Assembly: GCA_030867875.1 (NCBI GenBank) | Contig: JAOWCC010000320.1 | Span: forward strand, 1 to 64,000 | Length of the DNA: 64,000 nucleotides | Direction: 5' to 3' | Source: Actinernus sp. WN-2022 | Lineage: Eukaryota; Cnidaria; Anthozoa; Actiniaria; Actinernidae | Shown here: positions 47,549-59,500 of the stretch, piece after piece | How the letters are laid out: every line of letters begins with the position of its first letter | Numbering within the stretch: position 1 is the first letter of the stretch | The notes under the pieces: model-generated | Told to the model about the DNA's origin: nothing | Seen by the model: only the letters and a program-made list of their open reading frames with translations | Databases searched by the model: none | Translations under genes and position numbers: made by a program

Positions 47549-50500
47549 TTATCTACACTCTACAGGATGTGCAGGACTGGATGAAACACAGCTGGATGTA
47601 GAAGACTTGGTACTTCCTTCCTGTATTTCTGTTGCTGCAGCAGCCTCTGAATTGGGGAAAAGAAAATGTCAGTTTTATTTTGCGAATTACTGTGTGACCA
47701 CCACTTTTAATGATCATTTAATTTAACCATGATCTACATGGCTTCAAGGGAGAGCACTTAGTGATCAAGACACCGTGGATAAATAAAGTTATATTATTAT
47801 TATTATCATCACATCCATAGTGCACCTTCTGGATAAGCAATGATATTCTCCAGAAATTCAAATTTAAAAAAATCTCTCATGCCAGATAATTTTCATTGTA
47901 TCATTTTGGGATCCAAGAATTCTGAAGACTGTTTCTCACAATCCTTTTAGCACCTGGCTATTGCAATTTTCATCAACTACTTAAAGGGGCTATGTCATGG
48001 TACTGCACATGTATCGAGTAATCGCTCGTTTCGTGGCTGTTAATTGGATACAAACAGATATAAAACTTCCCTCCCTCAATGCTTGATTGAAAGGATTTTC
48101 AATATTTTCCCTGGAGACTGTTTATATACGCTGTTTGTTTGTCATATTTGCTTTCATTTTAAGCATCCCACATGGCCGAGAGGTTCGTTAGTTCATATCA
48201 AAATCGGTGGAAATAGCTCTTTCCGGCCCGGAAAAACGAAAGTAAAGTATTACCGTGACACAGCCCCTTTAAATTTTGACTCATTGTTTGCAAACGTCTT
48301 TTTTCTCACCTTCTCTCTTTTTCTTTAACCTTTTCCTTTTTCTATCAATACTTGCAACTTCTGCCTTTAATGATCCATATATCTTTCTCATTTCATTTAT
48401 TTTCTCTTGTATGAGTTGAATTCGTTCAGAGCTATCTTCTTTAGCCTTTATCATATCTGCAACAAAGACCGAGGAAACTGTTTCAGCAGGGATAAGAAGT
48501 CATGGTTCACACCAACTGTCTTTTCAAGGTCAATCCACACTTCTCAAGGACTTGTTTTACACAGGATCACACAATGACCTCAAAATTCTACACACATTAG
48601 ACCCAATGTTAGACCCATTCTTTGACTTGTTTGCATGTTGAATCATTCAGTGCAACTCTAACTATCTTTTGGATGCAAATGTGAGGCTGTTGTCCTGTCT
48701 AAACAAACATTCAAGGGCAAATTCAAGGAGTTTTGGTAAACAATTAACATATTTTCAAGGAGAAACCCTAATCTATCAAAATGTAAGGACAAAAAATTAT
48801 ATTATACAGCTAGAGGAAAAAAAAAAAAAGATTTGCACAATCACCATGTACTTTCATGTAACATGCTCTAAAAATGTCTGTTTTCTCTATCAAACTGAAG
48901 AGACTGCTTTAATTGAATACAGATAACAACTATCTTTTGAAATAGCTTAAGAAAAAAAAAATTGGTGCTATTTTTCAGGGCTTCAACTATTACCCATAAT
49001 CCTTTGCGGGCTTTTCCTTCGCATATTTTGCTCACTTTTCCTGATTTTTCTCATTGCATATTTTTTTAAGCCTGTTTTTTTTCCTTTCTTTTTCCATCTG
49101 CACGCCTCAATCCTTGATAACTTCTCTTGATTTTGTTCTGTTCATTACTGAATGCACAAAAACTTAAACCAGAAAGCAAAATATTTATTTTCTCGTCATT
49201 CTCACAAATCGCAGCGAATTTCCCACAAATTTCCCGTAATTCTCTTGCAAGCCCTTGTAAACCAAGTAGAACTCCCCTATTACTAGCTTAAGGCGAGGTT
49301 ACTAAGCTTGTTTCATGTGAATAAGAAAGCATGGCGAATTTGTTAAGAAACGCGCTAGTTTTTACATCGTTTTAGCGATCTACTTGGCCCAAAATTACAT
49401 TGTAAACAAAGGCAAACATGGCGGAAATTGTAGCGACGTGTTCTTCTTCAAATATTTCTGGTTTGGAGGAAGATTTGGGGACGAAATTGAGGGGAAACAC
49501 ACAGAAAAACACGAGCATTTCGATGGGCTAGTTGCCAAAATCGAACTAAAAGCTGTTCACTTCCAGATGACAAACAACAAGTAAGCTTACGCAAAATTTG
49601 TTCAATCACATTTCAGCGTAGCGACTAAGTTAAACTTTATTATCTTCTGCTATTTTCCACTAATTTAAACGATTTTTACTTGAAATTAAAGCTAATACGA
49701 TGAGCAATGATCAGATGTATTTTTATTATTTGTAAGTCTCAAACTAAACTCTGCCGAGTTGAATAACTGCATGAACTACATGTACCAGTGTTTCAGAGTC
49801 AGTGTTACAAGAAGCAATGTGATTGACTGAAGAAATGTTTTCCAATGCTCTGATCTGTTACAATAATAAAATAAATAGCTTTCATTCAGCACCTGGTACC
49901 AAAAAATATTAAAGAATTTGATAACCTGACCCCAAAAAGTGCATGGTGATTGTGCTACTCATCCAAGTGCTATTTTGGTTCATGTATTGGGTTTTCCAAA
50001 CAACAATAAACATTGGAATTATACCAAGCTGTTCTAATTTTCTAGTTTCTTTCACATTTGCTACATCGAAAAGACTCACTCCAGAGGAACGCTGAAGGTT
50101 GCAATTACCTAATTGAGTATCAAAACATATCCTAGGTCGGCTCGGAGACGGTTGAGATGGTGGTGAGGGCACCAGTCCTGGGCTGGCTGGTACATCGCTG
50201 CCAGTGCTGTCATTGCCAGAGTGACGTCTATGCTTTTTCTTGTCTCTCTTCTTTTTGTTCCTTTTGTGATGATCTTCTTTTTTGTCTGATTTATCCTCCT
50301 CCTTGCTACTTTGTTCTGTTCCTTTTTCTTTTGATTCATCTTTGCTATTTGTACTTCCTGGAGAGCAAGAATGCAACAATCACAGTTTGTTTATGTAATT
50401 TTGTTTTGCAAAAGCATGGCTTTAGCACTAAGGAAACATTGTCAGGCATGGGAAACTACTCTCAGTAATGTTTAACTGCATGTTTCCTCACTTTGATCAT

Positions 50501-53500
50501 GTCCAGGTAATTTGGCAATTGCAAACTCCAACACTATTGTAAATACAAAGTAGCTTGAAAAAAAAAATTGAACATGAAAACAAGTTGGGAATGCTTGGTG
50601 GACCCAGGGTTCTCTATAGCTGTTAGGATGAAACACTGAATTTTAATGCCACCTGACACAACCAAAGGGGTTGATTAAAGCCAGGACCCGGCTAAACCAC
50701 AGATCGAATTGGCATTTAGCATGTTTGTTTTTGCAGAGGGAGGAAAACCGAGAGGAAAACCCTCGGGTCAAGGGTGAGACACTGACAAACTCAACTCACA
50801 TGTTACCAGGGCTCAAACCCTGGCTACAGGGGTGAGAGCCAAACCGCCCACCATTTGCACCACCCTGGCTAAGACTCTTAATAGAGACTCCAGCAAATCA
50901 AATCTGGAATATGAGGTTTTGGGTACAGACAACATTACTGAATGCTGAACAATTTAATAAAGTTATCAAATGACTGAAGAGTCCGCAGTCTGTATTAGTT
51001 TCTTGGTCTTAAATATAAAGTGTTGCTGATTCTTTGTTCAAAAATACCTGTTGGGTTTGAACTCTTGTCCTGATCAGACTCAGAAGATTTCACATTCTCC
51101 TCACTATCTCTCTGCTCATCTTGTGCTCTCCCTTCCTCTTCTGGTGATGTGCAATCCTGCCGTTCATCGCTACTTGAACTTCCCTCTGAATGAGGTGCAG
51201 CCACTGGCATCTTACTTGGAATATCTTCTTTCAATAACTTTCTAATTTCAATATCTCCTAAATCTTTATCATTTTCTACTTTAACTTTTTTTAGGGGTGG
51301 ATCATCTTCATCATCATTAGATGACAAGCCAGGGTTAAGAGATGCAGGAGAACTTAAGCTACGTGCAAGTCCATTTGGTATTCTCCGGGATTTCTTTCTA
51401 CTCCCTTGTAAATTATTTTGATCTCTTGTTTTTCCCAGCTCATTATTCTCAAGTTCATGTTCTGGATTATTTGAAGACTCCATTTCTTTCTTGGTTATTC
51501 CAACATCTTTAATTTCCATTCCTTCCCTACTTTCATTTTCAGATTTGAGATCACCAGTGTTCTCTGATTGCCCCTCAGAACTTTGATTGTCACCTCTCTC
51601 TGGCTCGCCTTCTGAAGCCGGCTCTTTCTCAGGAATATTTTTCTCAGGAGGACTACCAAGGTCCAACATTTCAAAATCTGCAAAAGAATCAATTTTGCAA
51701 AAATATTAAAGAATATGTAGGATTTTAAAACTCATGAATTATTCATTAGCTTTTTGGTCAATCAGTGGACTGTATTCTGTCGCATATGAGCCTTGATATG
51801 ATGTTGAAACCATAAATCAAATTAACTGAGTGCCTTCAATTTTGTGTTGAGGAAAACCAGAGGCCCTAGAGAAACATCTACCTTGGAGGAAAGCGAAAGA
51901 TACCAACTAGCCTGCAAACAGGCCTGTGGGAATTGGAGGTGGAAGGATAATAATTGGGGGACTTTGTTTATCTAGTTAAGTTCAGCATATGAGTGCATTG
52001 GCATCTCAAATAGGCCTAAGATATCAAATTTAATTTGCACTTGGATAATTTCATAATGGACCAATAGGTTTGCATAGAAAATTTAGACGTATTTGTAATT
52101 CGTATTGCATCCATGCAGGCTCTCCTTCGTCCTTCTTCTCTCCCTCCCATGAGCCTGTTTGCAGGCTATCAACCCAAATGCTGTACCACATTACAAAATC
52201 AGACCTGGGGCACAGCAGTGAGGGGAAGATACAATAGAGCATAATGTATCACAAAAACAACTAAAAACTGTTTTAATGTAGTTAATTACGGAGTGATTTA
52301 TGTGGCTTGGCTATTTATTATTTGTAAACCTACCCATTGGTTCTGGTGTCACAGATTTCTGTCGACGTCTGGTCGGTGGACTCTTAACAGCTGAAACACA
52401 AAGAGTAAGTCAATTGTAAGCCAGGGTGGCACAGTGGTTAAGCACTTCACTTCTCACCTGACGTGGCACTATATGTGAGCTGAGTTTGTTGGTATCTCAC
52501 CCTTGCTCTGGATGATTGTCCTACATGCTACTCTCTTGGACTTTTATTTGACTTTTATTGCACTGTGCACTGCACATCATAAACACCCTCTTTGTATTAT
52601 ACATGATTGCACAGTATAATTTATAGAGTACATGTTGATATACATGACTTCCATACATGTAACTTCTAATTATAGCAGTGACCAGGGTGTGGTTGTTCTA
52701 AGGGTGGATAAATCCTAAGTGAGTTACAGAGATTCTACTAGATCAGCATCATTGCATGTATGCCAGTTTTTACCAATAAAAAATCAAACTGTACCTAAAA
52801 AACTGGAGCTGCTGGTTATTTCATGTGGCTCTGTACCAATATTTATTAAATTTTGTTTTACAGACGTTCAGAGTACCAGCAGATAGAAGAGACTAGCGGA
52901 ATCTATTAGGTTTTAACTGATCCACTAGATAGAGATTTATCTGGTGGATAGCATTATCCACCTTTTGAACAACCAGACCATGCACTGCAAAATTTTCTTT
53001 TTGAACACTCACTAGAATCGTCAGATTTGGAGAAGGCAAGTTTTTTTTAGAAAGAAGAAAGCTTGATGAGGTTTTCAAAATAAAAATGATGTATCTCTCA
53101 CCTTCATCCAATCCATTTGTAACATCTGGAAGAGAGTTTCTCTCCGACCTTGTCCTTCTAGAAGTAGGCTCAATATTTGTGGAAGACTTCTCTAATGATG
53201 GCGAACCTGATGGCTGAGATGGAGAACTTGCCTGTCTAGAATTCTTGTTCCCATTGGTTGGTGTAACCTTGTTGATGTTTGGCTTACCATTGTCATTCAT
53301 TGGAGGAGGTGTCTTCACACCTCTTTTGTTCTGGTTTCTATGGAAAGGCTTACCAATAGGCGTGGGTGGGATTTTTGGGCGTTGCACTTCTTGGCCTTTG
53401 ACTAGAAATGTACCTTTCTTTCTAGACTGCCGACTACTTTTGCCTACCACGCGATCAGGGCTTATCCATTCATCATACCTATGAATATTAAAAAGTGCTC

Positions 53501-56500
53501 GATAAGTCTTTTGAAAACATGGGCTTCCAAATATCAAGTCCTTGGTACGGTTGTACTCTAGTTGAGGTGAATCAAAAGCAAACAAATACTGTTTTTGGTT
53601 TTGATGAGTAGCAGTCTCCTATACATTCTTTATTATTGCTCTTTTGATCTATATTTATTTACCTTTCTATGGTACAATTAGCCTGCGTACAGCATCCCCT
53701 ACTTGAGGGAGAACGGCGATTTCATCGTTTCCGTTTCTCCCCATGTAGGGTCTGCGACTCAGAGCCCAAAACCGTGTCCGTGACGTCACTTCCAAATTTC
53801 TGGTAATTAGCTATTTATGCATAACGAAGTCAAAACGAGATGGCGATTGAAATGAGATTTCGAAGTGTAAAGTCTGTCGCAGAGGAAATTTCTCTCAAAT
53901 TTGGAATCCCATCTCTCCAATGTGAACAGCTTAATGCTTTATGTAACTTTATTCGTGGGAAAGATGTGTTCGTGAGCCTTCCAACATGCTCAGGAAGGTC
54001 ACTGATATTTTCAACTGGCGGCCCCTTCAAACCAACTCGGGCTTTTTGAAGAAAAATGCATTTGTCATTGAAGTCACTCCGCTTGTTGCCCTCATGAAGG
54101 ATCAAGTGAAGCGCTTACTTGGTCGTGGATTTAAGGTGAATATTTGAGCAGGGATTTTAATTGTCTGAACAGAGATAAATAAATGTAATTTACAGTTTCG
54201 CTCGGTACGAACCACTATTATATTCTTGGCAGGGAGAGAGAAACATAGCAGAACTAAAAAACATTTTTTTTCCCAACCTCCAAACAACATTGTTAATAAA
54301 GACCTCTGTGTAAATCCTTAATGAGGGCAACAAGCGGAGTAACTTCAATGACAAATGCATTTTTCTTCAAAAAGCCCGAACCTGGCCGCGAGTTGGTTTG
54401 AAGGGGCCGCCAGTTGAAAATATCAGTGACCTTCCTGAGCATGTTGGAAGGCTCACGAACACATCTTTCCCACGAATAAAGTTACATAAAGCATTAAGCT
54501 GTTCACATTGGAGAGATGGGATTCCAAATTTGAGAGAAATTTCCTCTGCGACAGACTTTACACTTCGAAATCTCATTTCAATCGCCATCTCGTTTTGACT
54601 TCGTTATGCATAAATAGCTAATTACCAGAAATTTGGAAGTGACGTCACGGACACGGTTTTGGGCTCTGAGTCGCAGACCCTACATGGGGAGAAACGGAAA
54701 CGATGAAATCGCCATTCTCCCTCAAGTAGGGGATGCTGTACGCAGGCTATGGTACAATGGACATGGTAATTAAAAAAATGGAATATTTATATTATTTAGG
54801 TAATTAAAGCCATTTTTGTTTTTACCCATAATCCTTTGCGGGCATGGCAGAGTTCTGTATTTATAACATAATAAGATAAAAATGTGTAAATAATTACAAA
54901 AATGCAACTGTGGCTCTACTTAAAGTCACCATAGCTCAAAGAGAGGCAATTATCTCTTCATTTTCTTTGAGAGAAAGCATATAAATGGGTTTTCTCCCTT
55001 TTTTCTTTACTGGGAGTTCATCACAAATATGGTGGATGGTGGCAGCATAGACAACAGCAGCGTGCTTGATTTCAACGGTGAATGTCACATCATGTCATGA
55101 ATATTCTCTGGCAGATAAAAACGGCCTTTGAGGGCTCTCTCTCCCATTTGCTCTTCTTGTTGGACTTATGCTCGTTGCTTTTCCTCTCAATATTTTTGGA
55201 CCCTCTCCCTTGTTTGCTCTCTTATTTTCTCTCTTAATTTGTAGGACAACCCGAGCCACTACTCTGTGTTCTTTCACTCTGTTTTGTCTTTCTGTATTCT
55301 TGATAATGCTTTAATCTCATTTTTGCCGGCCGCTTTGACAGCTCTTGAATTGCTTGCCTTCATTCTTTAACTTGTGTGATTTTCTTTTAATTTTCCCCCC
55401 ATTTTTCCCCTTCATTTTATTACTTCTATCACACATTTCTTGCATAATAATACAATACAATATTAAAGTGAGGAGGAGTCTAAGGAAAGCAATATTGCTT
55501 GAAAAAATAGACCCCTTAAAAAAGTCGTTGAGTGATAAAAAATAAAAAATAAAAAATTTCATAAGTAATAAAAATAATTACAGAAAAATTATTTTCCTGT
55601 TTTTTAAAATAATATTAAGCCCTATCTCTCTCTCTCTTTTCTTCTGCCTTTCTTTCTTGAGCCACTTTTTTTGCATGAAAGTGGCAAGGGATTAATAACT
55701 TTTGTTTTCTCGATTCAATTCTTGAGCTTTTACTTTCCGAGTGAGCGAATGCAGGTGCTCTAGGTCATTCACTGTATTTTTAAAACATCTGCCCCTGTAA
55801 TTTCTTGTGGGACCCCCTATTAAGCAGTTAAATGCACGTGACAGACTGTGGAAGATCAATCGAAGAAGAAGCCATTTTAGGTCGAGAACATATGCAGGTT
55901 ACAAGGCCTTTTCCTCAGCTTTCTTACCTGATATATCCTTTGATACGCTTCGTGAACACGTGTTTCCGCGTCGCTTAAACTTAAATATCTAGCGCTGTAT
56001 GAATCAGAAATGGCTGAAAACGTTGGAGATACAGGATGAACACAAGCCCATTGCAGTGGTATTGGAGTGAGTACGCATTTGTACTAGCTTGGCATTAAAT
56101 TTTCGGGTTACCTGGTACACATGTTATAGATTTCAACTCTTCAAAAGCGTTTCCAAATTTTTTATTTTCCTCTGGAAGGAAATCAGTGCAACAGATTTAG
56201 TACAAACTTGGACTGCACAGAGCTTTACATCTTGCCCATTACATTGCCGCTTTCAGATTTTGTGTACGACAAAATTGCAAACTTCAAAATCCTTCTTTCT
56301 GTTTAGCGGTATGATTTCAAAAAATTAAAATATAGATAAAATACAACATTTCTGCTGAAAATCATACACCGTGTTGTTTGTGTTGTTTACTGTTAATTGA
56401 CCAAAATAATGGCTGTAGCTATAACATGAAACAAGAAATTCACATTCTTACAAGTTTTAGGGGGTTTTAGGTCGCCTTCGGTGTTACGTGTTTTAGCGTG

Positions 56501-59500
56501 TTTATTAAAACAAGGAATTATTTTCGAAAACTCTTACGATAAAACACAATTATATTGCTATGCTGTTTTGAAGGTACGCTATCAAGCTACAAATGTGAAA
56601 CATTTTAGAAAAATATATTTAATATTGAGTGAGATATAAAAAAACACAAGTGCTTAATTGTGTGATTTGGTGTGGTGATTGTGCTACTCATCTTTGCATT
56701 GTACAAAAATGATACAAATATGTGACCCTCCATGCGAAAACCTGGCTTAAGTAAATCAGCGAGATGTCAATTTTCCATTTTAATGCATTTCATAACATCC
56801 CCAATGCGTTGGATATCGTTACCAACGAGTTCATAAAACGTTTAGCCTGGGAAACCAGCCAACTCTTATCGCTCCCCACTCACGAAAGAGACGTCTGGGA
56901 AGTGAGGCAGAAAATGCCATACTGATGACGTAGCAGATAGCCGTTTCACGATGCATAAATTAGTTGCAATTCTCAGAAGCCGAATGCGAACAACAGAGTT
57001 CTTTTCAAGGAATATAACTACCGAGGCTGCTCGCTTGCTTGGCAGTGGATCACCGTCACGAACAACACATGAAATTCAAGCCTATTTAGCGTGTGCCGGT
57101 GCTGTTGTTGGCTCCTTTGCAGACTGAGTTCTTTCAGCGGCTAGTAAAGCGAAATGTCATTCTGTCAAAACATTTACAAGAAAGGTACTGACTACTGTCA
57201 TAGTTGTTTATAATTTCATATCAGTAAACCTACATACACTGAGCTATCACAAAACACTGGATGAGTTGTTGTTGCGGCGGATAAATCGTTCAGACAGTGA
57301 ATCTGGGCTATGAATAAACATAATTACATGTAAGTGTGCTATGAATCACGAACCAAGTGTGATATATTGAATCAATCACCCAAGCAAACGGGCAGCCTCG
57401 GTAGTATACCTGAAAATAACCGCTGCATTCTGTAGCTAACCTCTTCGGCTACTGACCTGACAAAAGAGCTGGCTTGAAAAGTGGCCTGCTGTGCTGTGTG
57501 TAGGTTTTGAAATTATAAACAACTATTATGTTTTGACAGTCGTAGGACAAATTCTCTTGACCGGGCCGAGCCGCTTAAAGAACGAAGCAAGCGAGCTACC
57601 AACACACGCTAAATATATAGGCTTCAATTTCATGGTTGTTCATGACGGTGATCCACTGCCAAGCAAACGAGCAGCCTCGGTAGTTATATTCCTTGAAATT
57701 GCATTCGGCTTCTGAGAATTGCAACTAATTTATGCATTGTGAAACGGCTATCTGCTACGTCATCAGTATGGCATTTTCTGCCTCACTTCCCAGACGTCTC
57801 TTTCGCAAGTGGGGAGTGATAAGAGTCGGCTGGTTTCCCAGGCTATAAAACGTTCTGCAACATTACAATGAATATGTACTCCATTCCAAATCATTTCAAA
57901 AGGATTGGCATTTATTCGATAAGCATTGTAAAACATTTGGCAACCATTTCAAATCATTTGCAAATCATTGGCATTTATCCGATAAGCGTTGTGGAACATT
58001 TGGCAAGCATTCCAAATCATTACCAAATCGTTGCCATTCATTCGATAAGCATTGTAAATCATTTGTCAACCGTTCCAAATCATTTCCAAATCATTTCCAA
58101 ATCGTTGGCGTTCATTTTTCATACTTATACAACATTAAATTTGGCAACGTACACCACTGGCAATCGTGTTGATAAGATAATCGAACTGGCAAGCAATCCA
58201 GAATTAAGCATTCATATCACAAAAGGGCAATGTAGAAACTTCTCTGATATTCTTATACAGTCAAGTAATACTGACATGTCAACTTTTCATGGCGTAATCT
58301 TGTTTACAACTATTTTGTAGTACTAAGTTATCTTTGCTTCAAACACTGGCGTTTTGTTCGTTCTCCCTTGTCTTCGTCTCGTTTATGATTGACATAATTA
58401 TGCCGTGTAATTAGCATACTGCAAAAGACCGCCTATAAGCCACAGGGTTTTCTCAATTTCATTTTGACTAAAGCATAGTCTACACGAGCAGGTTTTCCTT
58501 GACACGTTTTCCCTTGACAAGTTTTATTTGCTCGTGTAGACGACGAAAAATTACAAGTCTCCTTGTTGAAAAACTGGTGTCAGTTATTGAACAAGGCAAC
58601 TTGTCAAGGAAAACTTGCTTGTGTGAACTACATGTACGCATAAGAGTGTTTTCCCCTAAAGCCGGGCTCTTTCAGATTGAAGTTCGCGTGAGATATCCAA
58701 AAATGAGCCCTGATAACTTCTTTATGTTGTTTTCTTCTCGTAACATTCCTTCACAATCCAGTTTGTGTTTAATTAATTTCATGCTTCCGTAAAGGTCACA
58801 TTTTGTGAAGTTTGATCACAGGCCGCCCAAGTTCTGACTGTATAACAAGGTTTGTATGGGAGTTCTTCCGATAACTCAGAATAATAACATAAATTTAGTT
58901 ACAGATCTTCTGTAATACAAGGTAAATAAAGGAAGAAGACTTACTTGAAGTTGTTTTGTCGTCCTGTGTGTGTTTCAGGTCGCTAGAACTGTGTTTTATG
59001 GAATTCTTGAGTCATACGCTTCACCCCTCTAACCAGAGGGGAAGGCTGCACACTCGATCCAACGACGGCCTTCGCTCGAGGTCTTATTATTCACAAAATA
59101 TCAATCCCATTGGCATTTACTCGGCAGCGGTAGAATCCACGGACATCAATTATCCCTCAGAAGTGCTCAGGCCGCCAAGTGGTCTCGTTGGGAGGGAGGG
59201 AAGGGTTTGAAAGTGTCAAATGAATTTTCCATGTCCCTCCGGGGGAAAGAAGGATTTTGTAAAGGCCTGGTTACCCAAATGCCTGGTTAGCAAAACGCGT
59301 TGTCAAGAGAGGACCATTCAATAGACGTTAGGAACTGTCTGCCGTTGGAAGCTGCACGAATTGCTTCAAAAATCATTCAAATCTAACGGGTTTGGAAAGG
59401 AGTTATCAAGCCTGGGCACTTCTGAGGGATAATTGATGTCCGTGGATTCTACCACTGCAGAGTAAACGCCAATGGGATTGATATTTTGTGAATAATTTGT

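Larger units (their letters stand above)
53679..54749. mobile_element. 1.07-kb TAGCCTG element with 9-bp TSD
   Basis: The ends TAGCCTGCGTACAGCATCCC and its complement are flanked by the perfect 9-bp duplication TGGTACAAT (53,670-53,678; 54,750-54,758). The arms are nearly identical for about 400 bp. They contain TGACGTCA (53,781; 54,640) and RecQ-helicase-like coding sequence. The 9-bp duplication and long arms suggest a Mutator-like non-autonomous element. It lies in the large ARID4 intron. Confidence 0.88.

Noticed and set aside
57868..58320. 150-codon plus frame with 21-residue repeats
   Set aside because: Open because the 63-bp tandem unit is a multiple of three; no other coding evidence. 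The frame at 61,190-61,474 is rejected for the same reason.
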